64,000 bases of DNA from Rhynochetos jubatus (Eukaryota; Chordata; Aves; Eurypygiformes; Rhynochetidae). Numbering within the stretch: the first letter of the stretch is position 1; each line of letters starts with the position of its first letter. Shown one piece after another: positions 35,401-44,700 of this stretch. The position numbers and the translations under genes were made by a program. The notes under the pieces were generated by a model. The model had not been told where the DNA came from. It saw only the letters and a program-made list of their open reading frames with translations, and made no database searches. The stretch covers positions 4,960,001 through 5,024,000 of the forward strand of contig CM050666.1 of the NCBI GenBank assembly GCA_027574665.1, written 5' to 3'.

Positions 35401-37416
35401 GGAGACGATATGGCCTACAGTTGCTTTCTTGTGGCTGGGGAAAGGAAGGAGTTAACAGTGTGTCAGAGGCATCTTTGGTCATGTGAAGGTCTAAATCAGG
35501 TTTATTAAACTGGATTTGAATTTTGTAATTGTCTGTGGGCCTCTCCAACACCGTCAGAGCTATGATGATCCCCTTTAAAAAAACCAAATAAATCAAAAAT
35601 ATCTTCCCAGGCCCACATTCTTTAAGATTTGGTGATGTGTTTAGGTCTAAACAGAATATATTTCTATTACTTTCAGTATGATTTCCTTGGATACTGTGAC
35701 TCAAATACTGCATTGGTGGAAATCATTGGTCAAGCACGTGACACCAATTCAATCATTTGCCTTTTGACAGCAATAAACTCTGCGGGATGTGCAGGAAAGT
35801 TCTTCATTCCCCTGAGTTTGTACAGCAATCTCAGTCTGTTGGAAACTGAAAAGAAGGAGGAAGGTTACTTTCTTTTTACAGTCTAGGAATAGAAGAAATT
35901 TAGAGATGGATTTGGTTGATTCTATTCACCATGTTCTTCAGCTCTTTAGAATTAATAGAGGTTATCGTCTGATTGCAAAACACATCGTGTGTCTAAAACA
36001 TGGGTTGTAAGTTCAGTCTTGAGGCTTTTATTTTTCTGAACTGCGTGGCACACTGTAGTGTTAATAAGTAATTTCACTGTTATGGTCACATAAATTTTAA
36101 TTTTCCTCCAACTGGAACTTATCAAAGTGGTTAACTTCAGCAAAACTACCAGACCTGTCCATCCTGTTGTGCTAGAATGTAAAACTGCAGGCTTGTTCTG
36201 TACAGTTGCTCGGAGTTTGTAGATTTTTTCTTTTTTTAATTGTTTTGGTTAGTAAAACATAACCAAATTCTTGGAGGTGTTGCCGTAGAGAGGTGGTTAT
36301 CAGCAAAGGTGGATTCTGGTTTCTCTAGGGAAGTAAGTATGAATGCAGGCAAATATTAAATTTTTTTTATATGGAGAGCTTCTGCTAGTAAAGGTAATTT
36401 ATTATTAAAATAGTAGAGTTAAGTCAATCTACCGTGCCAGGCCTATAGCTGGTATGGCATCTAAAAAAACCCCAAAAGTTTTGGATAAATTGCATGCCAG
36501 CGCTAACTTAATAGTCCTTTGCAGTAGGCAGTATTGGGCTGGCGTCTAAAATGCTCTAGTTCTGAGAGCTGGATAACTCTGCCTTTCCTTGCATTTATTT
36601 GAATATGTTAAAAAGCATTAGGATGGTAAAATGCAGAGGAGTTTTGCTCAGATTTGATTTTTAAAGTACAGGCGTTTGGGTCTAAACTTCTAGAAAGTGG
36701 GTTTTAATTTTTTAAAAATTCTGAGTGGCTGCCTCCATGGCAGCAATTTGTCCTTTGAAACATACTGAATATTGGCAAGTTATGTGAGTTCTTCCATGCA
36801 GGTGTTTAAAAAAAGAGGCTCTTTTATCTTCAGATACAATTTATTTGGTACGTGGTGAGAAATGCTTCGCTGAAGAAAATCAGAATAGGCTTTTCATTTG
36901 ACTAATAGTCACTTGTCTGGGCAAATCCCAGGGTAGATCATTTTATGATCTGTGGAACTAGAGACATTTATTCTTGATTAGCTAAAGCTTAATGCCAGAG
37001 TTCTGTTGCGAACTGCAGCAGAAGGAAACTTGCTTTCCTGATGATGCTTGGAAAGAGTAATTTTTCTTGATGACTGTTTTGAGCACGAAGTTAAGGTGGT
37101 AAAGTTAGAAACCTGATTTCGTTTTCTACTCAGGTCGCAAATGCCTAATGTGGGGAGGGAGGAGGGATTAAGCTCAATCATCTGTGCACCCTGAGTAACA
37201 GAGATGTTCGGATCTGACAAGAATACCTACCCTTATTTGCTCGTGTGTTGCATACTGTGGCTTTTCTCTTTTTCTCCCAATATAACTCCCTGCCCTTTTT
37301 TGCTTTTCCTTCTGCAGATCTGGGTGAGGAAAACCAGCGACAGCACAAAGATGAGAATCTATCTGGGCCAGCTGCAGCGGGGTGTTTTTGTGATTCGTCG
37401 GCGATCAGCTGCATGA
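17307..37416 (+). CDS. SUDS3: SUDS3 (SDS3), SIN3-HDAC corepressor subunit, 12 coding exons
   Basis: The joined coding segments are 17307-17472, 19228-19297, 20271-20326, 20715-20786, 22518-22537, 23074-23230, 26366-26461, 28392-28453, 29348-29369, 30083-30188, 34237-34321 and 37318-37416. They total 1011 nt, or 336 residues plus stop, close to the human length of about 328. The protein has an acidic N-terminus (about 28-78), a long coiled coil (about 79-180) for dimerisation, a basic NLS-like stretch (about 190-209), a SIN3-interaction helix (about 214-235), a Ser/Pro linker (about 236-258) and a C-terminal capped-Tudor-type domain (about 260-336). The family links SIN3A/B to HDAC1/2 in the nucleus and supports repression and pericentric heterochromatin; BRMS1 and BRMS1L are its paralogues. 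Every junction preserves frame. Ten introns are GT-AG and one is AT-AC. The N-terminus differs most from the mammalian protein, being Ala/Pro-rich and slightly longer. Confidence 0.97.
17473..19227 (+). other. SUDS3: SUDS3 intron 1
   Basis: A GT-AG intron. Its first about 130 bases (17500-17605) are packed with G runs on the coding strand and belong to the CpG island. The rest is T/G-rich intronic DNA with a TTTG-type simple stretch at about 19140-19190 near the acceptor. No other element was recognised. Confidence 0.85.
19228..19297 (+). CDS. SUDS3: SUDS3 coding exon 2
   Basis: Seventy nt encoding [22 protein letters not shown], given here only as the acidic segment that precedes the coiled coil (residues about 56-79). 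The acceptor is CATTTAG at 19227 and the donor GTAAGT at 19298. CA at the end joins G of exon 3 to make Gln. Confidence 0.95.
19298..20270 (+). other. SUDS3: SUDS3 intron 2
   Basis: A GT-AG intron of 973 nt ending in TTTGCAG. No repeat or gene was recognised in it. Confidence 0.85.
20271..20326 (+). CDS. SUDS3: SUDS3 coding exon 3
   Basis: Fifty-six nt encoding the start of the coiled coil ([18 protein letters not shown], residues about 80-97). The acceptor is TTTGCAG and the donor GTAAGC at 20327. Heptad-like Leu spacing is visible. Confidence 0.96.
20327..20714 (+). other. SUDS3: SUDS3 intron 3
   Basis: A short GT-AG intron of 388 nt. The exon 3 frame stays open for about 195 nt into it before a stop, with no obvious polyadenylation signal there. 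Confidence 0.85.
20715..20786 (+). CDS. SUDS3: SUDS3 coding exon 4
   Basis: Seventy-two nt continuing the coiled coil ([19 protein letters not shown] and following, residues about 98-121). The acceptor is CACCTAG and the donor GTGAGC at 20787. Confidence 0.96.
20787..22517 (+). other. SUDS3: SUDS3 intron 4
   Basis: A GT-AG intron of 1731 nt ending in CTTTCAG. It is unique-looking DNA; no repeat or RNA gene was recognised. Confidence 0.85.
22518..22537 (+). CDS. SUDS3: SUDS3 coding exon 5 (20-nt microexon)
   Basis: This exon is only 20 nt, encoding ELFLQLE with the first codon split. The acceptor is CTTTCAG at 22517 and the donor GTAAGT at 22538. It is required to keep frame and to reproduce the conserved family sequence between exons 4 and 6. 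Confidence 0.93.
22538..23073 (+). other. SUDS3: SUDS3 intron 5
   Basis: A GT-AG intron of 536 nt ending in GCATTAG. Nothing else was recognised in it. Confidence 0.85.
23074..23230 (+). CDS. SUDS3: SUDS3 coding exon 6
   Basis: At 157 nt this is the second-largest coding exon, after exon 1 (166 nt). It encodes residues 129-180 of the highly charged coiled coil, containing [14 protein letters not shown] and [15 protein letters not shown], and ends in MELTG. The donor is GTAAAA at 23231, weaker than the others. Read-through would add about 20 codons before a stop at 23290. Confidence 0.96.
23231..26365 (+). other. SUDS3: SUDS3 intron 6
   Basis: A GT-AG intron of 3135 nt ending in ATTACAG. It contains a GAA-rich stretch at about 23610-23645, a minus-strand CR1 (24944-25425), an AT-rich block with several TAAT cores (about 25660-25860) and an A run near 26250. 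Confidence 0.85.
24944..25425 (-). mobile_element. CR1 LINE, inverted, in SUDS3 intron 6
   Basis: This is the reverse complement of the avian CR1 3' end. It starts with AGAGTCACAGAACGG at the 3' terminus, then TTGGAAGGGACCTTAAAGA, GGGCAACCTGTCCCAGTGCC, GAATTTCTTCCTGATGTCC, and CTTCTCTTCTCCAGGCTGAA. It is 5'-truncated near 25425 and antisense to SUDS3. Open frames over it are remnants. Confidence 0.93.
26366..26461 (+). CDS. SUDS3: SUDS3 coding exon 7
   Basis: Ninety-six nt encoding residues 181-212: [12 protein letters not shown], then the basic [17 protein letters not shown] stretch, a likely nuclear localisation signal. It ends CCT G and is followed directly by ATATCCTTT, a U12-type donor; no GT lies at the junction. 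The ORF that continues past it is intronic. Confidence 0.96.
26462..28391 (+). other. SUDS3: SUDS3 intron 7, U12-type AT-AC intron
   Basis: The donor ATATCCTTT at 26462-26470 matches the minor-spliceosome AT-AC consensus exactly. The intron ends ...TTGATAC at 28391, preceded by AACCTTAAT (28374-28382), which resembles the U12 branch-site consensus TTCCTTAAC at the usual distance of about 10 nt. Splicing ATAC precisely joins CCT G to CT CAG and restores the family sequence PAPAQLNYLL. A GT-AG solution would delete or alter conserved residues. The interior has an AT-rich stretch (about 26700-27450) and no recognised repeat. Confidence 0.93.
28392..28453 (+). CDS. SUDS3: SUDS3 coding exon 8
   Basis: Sixty-two nt encoding residues 213-233, containing [18 protein letters not shown], the core of the SIN3-interaction helix. 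The acceptor is the AT-AC intron end at 28391 and the donor is GTGGGG at 28454, a weak 5' splice site. Confidence 0.95.
28454..29347 (+). other. SUDS3: SUDS3 intron 8
   Basis: A GT-AG intron of 894 nt. The exon 8 frame stays open to a TAA at 28589-28591, followed immediately by an AATAAA at 28595-28600. A T run lies at about 29107-29120. Confidence 0.85.
28595..28600 (+). terminator. SUDS3: Candidate intronic polyadenylation signal
   Basis: An AATAAA hexamer lies 4 nt after the stop of the exon 8 read-through frame, with a T-rich stretch (CTCCCTTTT) some 20 to 30 nt downstream. It could give a short isoform that ends just after the SIN3-interaction helix. No transcript evidence is available here. 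Confidence 0.3.
29348..29369 (+). CDS. SUDS3: SUDS3 coding exon 9 (22-nt microexon)
   Basis: Twenty-two nt encoding LKSPKRP plus one base. The acceptor is CCTGTAG and the donor GTGAGT at 29370. It follows the SIN3-interaction helix and starts the Ser/Pro linker; SPKR resembles a proline-directed phosphorylation site. Confidence 0.93.
29370..30082 (+). other. SUDS3: SUDS3 intron 9
   Basis: A GT-AG intron of 713 nt ending in GTTCTCAG. It contains a short two-copy direct repeat at 29437-29500. Confidence 0.85.
29437..29500. repeat. Two-copy direct repeat, 44-bp spacing
   Basis: TTTTGACTGTATAATTGCTG at 29437-29456 recurs at 29481-29500 with one mismatch. The sequence in between is partly similar. 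Confidence 0.8.
30083..30188 (+). CDS. SUDS3: SUDS3 coding exon 10
   Basis: A 106-nt exon encoding residues 241-276: a Ser/Pro-rich linker ([16 protein letters not shown]) followed by [17 protein letters not shown], the first strands of the C-terminal domain. The donor is GTAAGT at 30189. TG joins G of exon 11 to make Trp. Confidence 0.96.
30189..34236 (+). other. SUDS3: SUDS3 intron 10
   Basis: At 4048 nt this is the longest intron; GT-AG, ending in TTTTGCAG. It contains A runs (about 31308-31322) and possibly a MIR-like core near 31790-31870, too degraded to call. No gene was recognised within it. Confidence 0.85.
34237..34321 (+). CDS. SUDS3: SUDS3 coding exon 11
   Basis: Eighty-five nt encoding [18 protein letters not shown] and SVGANE (residues about 277-304) of the capped-Tudor-type C-terminal domain. 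The donor is GTAGGA at 34322. ESKENTKIS differs from the mammalian sequence, as I recall it, at a few positions. Confidence 0.96.
34322..37317 (+). other. SUDS3: SUDS3 intron 11
   Basis: A GT-AG intron of 2996 nt ending in TTCTGCAG. Overlapping open frames on both strands at about 35240-35886 have no recognisable content. No clear repeat was seen. Confidence 0.85.
37318..37416 (+). CDS. SUDS3: SUDS3 coding exon 12, last coding exon
   Basis: Encodes residues 305-336: [32 protein letters not shown] and the TGA stop at 37414-37416. This is the family's characteristic C-terminus, ending the capped-Tudor-type domain. Confidence 0.97.
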   Translation: MWVRKTSDSTKMRIYLGQLQRGVFVIRRRSAA

Positions 37417-39198
37417 CTCTGCTCTTCCTTGGTCTTTTTCTTTTTTTAACTGATAGACAGACCTCTAATGGGGAATGGCAGTCTGTTCACTCATCTTGGC
37501 AGCAGAGAACTCTGTCATGACCTCTTATGAGACAGTTTGTGGCTGGCCACATAATCCCCAGTAGTCCTTAAATCTCCACTGATACCCAAGCACTGCCCTG
37601 GACTATTTCTGGATTTTTCATCAAGCTTCTGTGTGCTTTCTTTGTATTTTGGGTGACTGTTAAGACGACTTTGCATCATACGTTTTCCATCGTTGTTTCA
37701 TGGTGCATAGATGGGACTCGTGTGTTGACAACAACGTTTGTTTTGAAGCAGACCAATGGGAGAAGTTTTGCTTGTCAAGACCTGAGGTTATTCGTTCTTT
37801 TTTTGTTTTCCTGCAAGGCTCGGGATGCCGGGTAAAAGGAGATTCACTTTGCCAGCTTTCAGCTGCAGCTGAGATGCGCCCGTGATACCTGGGATACGAC
37901 ATCAGCTTTATTGGAGGAACCGTTTGAAGACTTGAGCGCTGAGGCTTTTTTTGGGAAAGTGCGAACAGCTTAGGAACTGCTGAAAATCCAGTTGGTTTTA
38001 ATGTAGTAAAGCAGTCACACGTGGTTAATCAGAAGCTTCCGTTTCTTTTCACATTAAAAAACCCTTCAACGAACGAGCAAAGAGTATGTCTATTTGCTGA
38101 AGTGGATTTCCTGCAGTAGGTGGATGAGTCTAACTCAAAGGATTAATTAGCTGGACTTTGGCAGGATAGCAAGGCCATGTGAACGATACATACGGGTATA
38201 ACCACTCGTGTAGGGACACGAAAGGTACTTTTGATTTTCTTCACTGATGCTTAGAGTCACAGGCTGTGCTGGAATCCTGCTGACGGAAGGTACTGGAGCT
38301 GTTGTACCAGCCTTCCTTCTTCGGAAGATGCAGAGTAGAAAGCAGCGTTGACATGCTCCTAGTGCAAAGCTGAAACCTTCATTCCCTAAAACGTCATACA
38401 AAGGTTTCCTTTGGAAGGGTATTTTAATTGCTGGGGATAACACTGGGAGTCTGCACTCGCCATCCAGTAGCACAAGGGGAAATGCTCAAGTGATGATACT
38501 AATGTACTCTCTGAGATGCTTAGAGATCTGACCCTGGCACTCCTTTATTATTCCCAGTCTTTTCCTGATGGCTGAAACCACCAATCCCATGTGTGACTGG
38601 GCACGAACTGCCCCGTGCGCTCCAGTGCTGACAGATCTCTGCGAAAGAACTGCGCTCCGTGTGATTAGTGGACAAAGAGCTGTAATTTCTCTTTTTATCA
38701 ATATCTGTCCCTTTGAGGCATCTTTTGTTATTCCTTTTCAACGTCACCTTGTTCAGCATAGGTCTAGCCTTTCTTTCTGGATAAATGGACTATTTTAAAC
38801 GACTGTTTCCATTTCTTTCACTTCCTGAAGTTGGGTGGCAGTCACATCCCAATAACCGATGTACGTGCGTGGATCTGGAGTGGAGCGTCAGGGCTGAGTT
38901 TCTGATGTGTTGCCTCTGTGCCTGGGACACCGTACCTATTTTTACTGCGGTGAGAGTTTCAGCAGGATCGGGAGCCTTGGCGGGGAGAGGAGAGGGTGTC
39001 TTGTTTCCCACCCCTTGAAAACGGGCCATCTTCCCGCAGCGCTAGTCAGGCGGAAAGCAGCCGGCTGTATTTTGTCGAGTTAACAGCATGCTTAATCTAA
39101 CTCGGCATTCTCTGCACGTGTGACAGGTTTTTAATAAGGTGATGATGTACCAAACAGGATTTGTCACTGAGCCTTAAAACCATCGTCATAGTTCTTAT

Positions 39199-39204
39199 AA
39201 TAAA
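39199..39204 (+). terminator. SUDS3: Candidate proximal polyadenylation signal, SUDS3
   Basis: An AATAAA hexamer about 1.8 kb into the 3' UTR. A T-rich tract follows about 20 to 30 nt downstream (GGATTTATTTCC). Confidence 0.35.
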
Positions 39205-41034
39205 AAGGGTGAAGTAAATAGCAGGATTTATTTCCTACCTGTATCATCTTAGGAGCATGTTTGTGGGATAGAGCTGGGAACTTGGGTTCAATTTTGGGGA
39301 GATACCGTACCAACCTGCTAACGGCAGGCGATCTCTGCGGTTTTGGGGTAACTTTAACGGTATTGGTAGAAGTGTGGAAGCGCAGCAGCTCTCTTAGAGC
39401 CAAGTGTGGTGTAGGTGTAAGCTTGATTAGATAGCTTCACCACCGCATCTTAATCGGAATCAACATCTGCTCACCATCCCTATTCCTTGGCGGAACGGGG
39501 AAAGAGTAGCTGCTCTCGCCAAGCGCCTGTCTTTCCATCAGCCGTGCTCTTGTGCTGCAGGGGGGTGGGGTGTGATGGGACGCAGTTTCTAGTTCACGGC
39601 GTAATCAGAAGTTGAATTGTCATCTGGAAAACAGTGGTGGGACTGTTGCACCTTTCTCCTCTTCTGTAACCCGGCTGCGGACACTCAGCGGCGCTGAGGA
39701 GGTTACTGTTAACTGATCAAGGAGCTTAGCCTTGGATTGCAAGTTGTGGTGGTGAAAACCGCTAAGGAAGAATGAGGCCAGCGAGCAGTCAGGGTGGGAA
39801 GGAAGACACTGAACTGGCGGGGAGATGGGTTACGTAAGCTGATCCTGACTGAGGGCAGGGCTTCAGCGTGGGACTTGTCAAACCGTGGTCTCCAACTCTC
39901 ACCCCGATGTGGGATCTGCGGGAAGGATGTGTGAGGTTTGCTCAGCTCCCTTCTGTCAGAGTTCCTTGCCACTTGCCAGTTTCCCCAGTGCCCCTGAATC
40001 AACCTTGAAGCTGTAATTTCTGCTTTTGAGAGTCCTGAGTGTGGGCTTGTAGCCCTCTTCACTCAAATGTAGCTCCTGTGCTGAAGGTCTGGTTTTAAGG
40101 CTACTTCATCTTCAGTTTCCTATTTTAATGAAATGAAAGTCTGCCATGCCTTAATTAATCGCCATTAAAAGTAGATCTGCCTCCTGTAAAAACCATACGT
40201 GAATACTGTGTCCTGTTTTTTCAAGCAGGCTGTTCTGTGATGGCCTGTGCCGTTTGCCAGGCTGGAGATGACACAGCTGCAGTGCCTTAGCGTGCACTCG
40301 GAAGCAGTACGGGTTTTGATCCTGGAAGGAGTCTTGATGTGAGGATGAGGCATGTGGAGCTCAAGTATAGACATCAGCTGTTGTGATGAAGATTTCCTGC
40401 CCCTGGGTGGAAAAATGGAGACAAGTTACTCCAGGAGATGGACAAGGTCTTGCTTAAATTCTAAGAGAAAATTGGCTTTTCTGCCTGCTGTTTGCCTGTC
40501 TGCCATCACTCTTGTGAAGAGCTCAAACCCTCAGTGAACAGAAATGGCTTTGCTGCAGGTATGAAGAGATTTAATCCTCGGTACGAACAGCATTTACAGT
40601 AAATTTAAGAAACAGTTTTAACTCGCAGTTAGAGTAACTTTGAAGAAAGGTGAGCCTTCTGCCAAAAATTGACCGTTATGGAGGGTTAAATTGTAGCTGG
40701 CTGTTGACTTATTAAGCCTTTTCTTTTAATTGCCTGGAGAAATGGACTGTGATGTTGATCAAGTGCAAAATAAGAGATTCCACCCCCATTAGATGTTCCA
40801 GAGGACCTGGGAAGCTGGATCAGTGAACCAACTTCCAGTGGCCTTTTGCCATCCCACTCACTGAAAGGTTTCAACAGAGGCTTTTCCTTGGGATGCAGGC
40901 TCATAAAAGAAATTGGTCTGTGGTTTTTTTATCTCGAGTGCTTTGTCTGGAGTTTTGTAAAGAGACAGAGCGCTTTAACAACAGAAGTGTTGGTTGTTTG
41001 CAATTTTTTGTATGTTTCTGGGAAACGTCCGAGA

Positions 41035-41040
41035 AATAAA
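41035..41040 (+). terminator. SUDS3: Candidate distal polyadenylation signal, SUDS3
   Basis: An AATAAA hexamer followed within about 30 nt by a T/G-rich element. It lies before the CR1 at 41500, consistent with the end of the transcription unit. Confidence 0.5.
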
Positions 41041-41499
41041 ACCTTGTGCGTAGCTGAAGTTCTTCCTCTTTTCAGAAAAAGAAAAATGAAAACACCTCTT
41101 GGGTCTTGTTCCACAAACAGCAGATGCTCAACGATTAAGAAAATCTGAATGGGTGTCTGAGGTTTGCTGTTACCGGTTGTCGTTTGTTCAGTTTTAAAAC
41201 TGAAAATTTAATATATTTTGAAGTGTTTAGAAAACAAGAGAATGAATATTTCTCTTTTTGATTTGTTGAAAACCCCATTCCCACTGAAACTTCGCATTTG
41301 ATTCAGTTAAAGAATTCCACTATTTTAATGTTGTTTGTGAAACACCTTTAACTCAGACTTTTGGGATGCCAGAATACCTTGTAATACATTAAGTACCAGT
41401 CTCTCTACAATGGCCTCCATTCTGGGATTTAGGTTCCTCCTTTCTATGCAAGAATCCTTCTCTCTGCGATATTCTTGATGTCAGTTTAGTGACTTTTTC

Positions 41500-41776
41500 C
41501 AAGGGCAGGGAGTGACAGGACAAGGGGTAATGGGTTTAAATGGAAAGCGGGGAGATTTAGATTGGACATCAGGAAGAAATTCTTCCCGGAGAGGGTGGGG
41601 AGCACTGGGACAGGTTGCCCAGAGAAGCTGTGGGTGCTCCATCCCTGGGAGTGTCCAAGGCCAGGCTGGATGAGGCTTGGAGCAACCTGGTCTGTGGAGG
41701 GTGTCCCTGCCCATGGCAGGGGGGTGGTACTGGATGATCTTTAAGGTCCCTTCCAACCCAGACCATTCTGTGATTA
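41500..41776 (+). mobile_element. CR1 LINE, short 3' fragment
   Basis: A + strand CR1 3' end: TGACAGGACAAGGGGTAATG, GGGGAGATTTAGATTGGACA, CAGGAAGAAATTCTTCCCGG, AGGTTGCCCAGAGAAGCTGT and AAGGTCCCTTCCAACCCAG, ending CATTCTGTGATT. It is a closer match to the consensus than the copy at 4838 and is truncated after about 275 bp. Confidence 0.94.
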
Positions 41777-44700
41777 AAGAACTGTTTGGGTTTGTATTAT
41801 TTAACTGGGAGCCAAAAAAGCCCACACAAGGCTTTGGGGTGTTTTCCGCTCTGATCAGATGTTAAGAAATAGGAGGAGAGTGGCTCAGAGAAACCTTATA
41901 CCCTGGGACCGAAACAATATTGGGGTGACAAAAGGCACAAACGCAAAGTACTTTCAGTGGTGTAGATCTGAGCTCTCAGAGGAAGACTCCAAACAGCAAC
42001 ACAGGAGGAGTTACTTAAGCCTTTGGGTCTGAAATAGCGATGTTTTGAGCAGAGCTGGTCACTTTTAGGGCTTTGGAACCAAGAGATCTCATCCCCTGGC
42101 AACAGCTACTGATTTCTTTAATCAGTCTTAAATTTGGAACCGATGAGTTGTCCCGTATGCCTAAGGTAGCTTTGTCATTTTTCATTTAGTTCTAATTTGC
42201 ATCCACATGTTCTGCCCCAAATCTTGAGAGGAAAAAAAGAAATCAATAGTGATGAAACATTTTTCAGTTCACTTTATTCCGGTTCCTTATTTTTATTGAG
42301 TTAGGATTCTTCCGACAGTGATGGTTGCCTGCAGAACTCTGCCGGTTTAATGACTGTCCCAGTTAACGAGAGCCAGTGGTCTCTGATGGAAACACATACA
42401 AAGGCAAGTCAGGGGTAAAACCCATGCCCTAAGTCGGGGGTTCTGCTCGGTGATTTTGAGAAGTGTTGAACAGATTGCACTGACTGAAGGTGGGTTTGGA
42501 GAGCGGTTGGCTCGGGACACATGGGTGTAGCCCCGTGTCTGCTTGCCTCATAAAATTCAAGGGTAGATGGAGTTTTTGTTTGTTTTTCAGTGAAGTAGTG
42601 GATGTCTCACAAATGCTTGACTTCTGTAGAAAGAAACAGTTGAAGGCAGCTGCTGATCATGTCGGAATACTGAAGAATTACTCATTATGGGGAAGAAATA
42701 CCCTTTTGCCCATGAACTGAGCTTTAGTAACGGCGCATAATACATGGATATTTTTTTCTAATGTGATTAGGAAGCAGTGTTCCAAACTTCGTAGATTATG
42801 AGGCATCGGGTAAGGGGAAAACTCTGAATACTGATGATACTAAATCAGGTAATACAGTTGCACAAAATCAGTATAAACACCAGAGGCAAATATTCTGATA
42901 AGGCTTTCTGTGGTATTAAAAAACCTCGTCCATTGAAATTGGGGATTGCTAAACTCCTTGGTTTAAGACTGTCCTGAAGACCGTAAGATGTGGCAGATGC
43001 GTTTCACACGTAACTTGGGACCCCGGGATGCATGCTCTGGGGTAGTATTCAGTGCTAGAGTATTGGTTAGGTCTCGTTTTGTACGCAGTGAGCAGTTTGG
43101 GAAAGGGAAGTAACATGGCAAAGCTGGCAGGATAGTTACCAGCCCTGGCTCGGTCTGTTGGGTCTTGTTCTCCACTAAGAGAATTCAGAACTACTTATTT
43201 CCTTCCTCTTTCATTGGAATGAGCGTATTGGAGAGCTTTGAAAGTCTGGGTGAAATACAGAAATAAGGTCTGTCCCGTGGTCTCTGCCTGAAGATGGAAA
43301 AACATCGTCCCAAGGAAGGGACAACTGGCTGGTGACCCAGTGAGTGGCTCTGCCACAGCAGGGCTTTGCTCACTGAGGGTTTCATCTCTGAGGAGACACG
43401 GGTGCTTGCTTGTCCTTTCCAGGCACTGTGAAGAGGATTATTTAGCAGATATTCTGGGATGCAAAGCTGCAGTGTTGGAGCTCTCCTCCCTGGGCCACTG
43501 CTGTGGCGTGTCTGGCCAAGGGAGGAGCGGCTTGTGGGAAGACTGGTTGCTGAACTGTTCTTGTAGGGGATGGCTGGGATTAGCGTGGTAAGGAGTTTCT
43601 GGAGCATTTAGCAAGGTTTGGCTCCTCTCTTCTGAGGCTGACTTTCTCGAAGCAGTCCGAGGGTTTAATTTGCTCTGAAGTACTTTGAGATCCGTAGGGA
43701 GCATGAAAGATGCAGTGGTACGTGTTCAGGGCTGGCTTGTCACAGTGTCTTCTGCACGTGGCTGTCCTCCGCTACCCGGGTGTGAAGGACCTTGGGGAAC
43801 ACATCAATAGACTTGCCTCGTAATGGATGTGAACAACCTTAAATACCGGCTGTAGTCTTCACAAGGTATGCCAGTTCTTGTTTACCCTTTGATGTAACTA
43901 AGGGTATTAATCTGCAGAGCCTCGGAGCAGAAGGGTTTTTCCCTTGCCATCGGAGAGCCTGACAGGCACTCCATCTCGATTATGCCTCAGCTCTTTGCTG
44001 TATCTGTCATACTCCTGGGCTGAATGACAGAGCAGCGAGGGGCTTCTGGTGGGTGCGTTTCCTACCGCTAATTAATGGATGTAGCCAGTCAAGCGAGCAG
44101 AGGCACGAGGCTTGTTCTTTGCGCCAACCAACTGCACCTTGGTACAACACCCTGCATCAACCTCGTGGCTGTTGGGTGTTTACTTAAATCCTGAGGCATT
44201 GCTACGTTTATTTTTTCTGTAATTTATTATAGTGAGCATTTTCACCCCTTCTGAACCTTTTTATTGTCAAATACCGTGTTGAGTCAGTTCGGGGTCTCGG
44301 ATGAGACCCATTGGAAGACATACAGTGTCGGACAGACATGGTCCGGGCAGGTTCTCTGTGCTTGGTTTGTCACTGGGGCTGCAGGAGGTGATGCCACTGG
44401 GGACCCAGGAGGCCTCCTGGTCCTGTGACCCCCCCGTGTCACTTGTGTCTTGCTGCAGTATTCGCTCCAGTGAGCTGAGTGTGCTTCCAAGGGGCTACCA
44501 AGAGAATCACAGAAATGCAGTTGTTATTTATCTACAAGTGCTTGTTAGCTCTCGCCCCGCTTCCCCCAGGTTCTGCTTTGGTGAGCAGGTTTCTCTCGAA
44601 TGCCTACGAGCTGTACAGGGCAGACGGGTGCTGTGAAGGATGGCGAGGGTGAGCTGTGCCTGCCTGCTCACTGGGCGCTCAGTCCTCATCAGAGCATGAG

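Larger units (their letters stand above)
37417..41060 (+). other. SUDS3: Probable SUDS3 3' UTR
   Basis: This is DNA of moderate GC content after the stop codon, with no coding content and no recognised repeat. AATAAA hexamers occur at 39199-39204 and 41035-41040. The second is followed by a T/G-rich tract (TTGTGCG ... TTCTTCCTCTTTT) and would give a 3' UTR of about 3.6 kb, similar to the long human one as I recall. The exact cleavage sites cannot be decided from sequence. Confidence 0.55.

Noticed and set aside
35240-35713. 157-codon minus-strand frame overlapping an 85-codon + strand frame in SUDS3 intron 11
   Set aside because: No family resemblance on either strand. It lies within an intron and is probably by chance.
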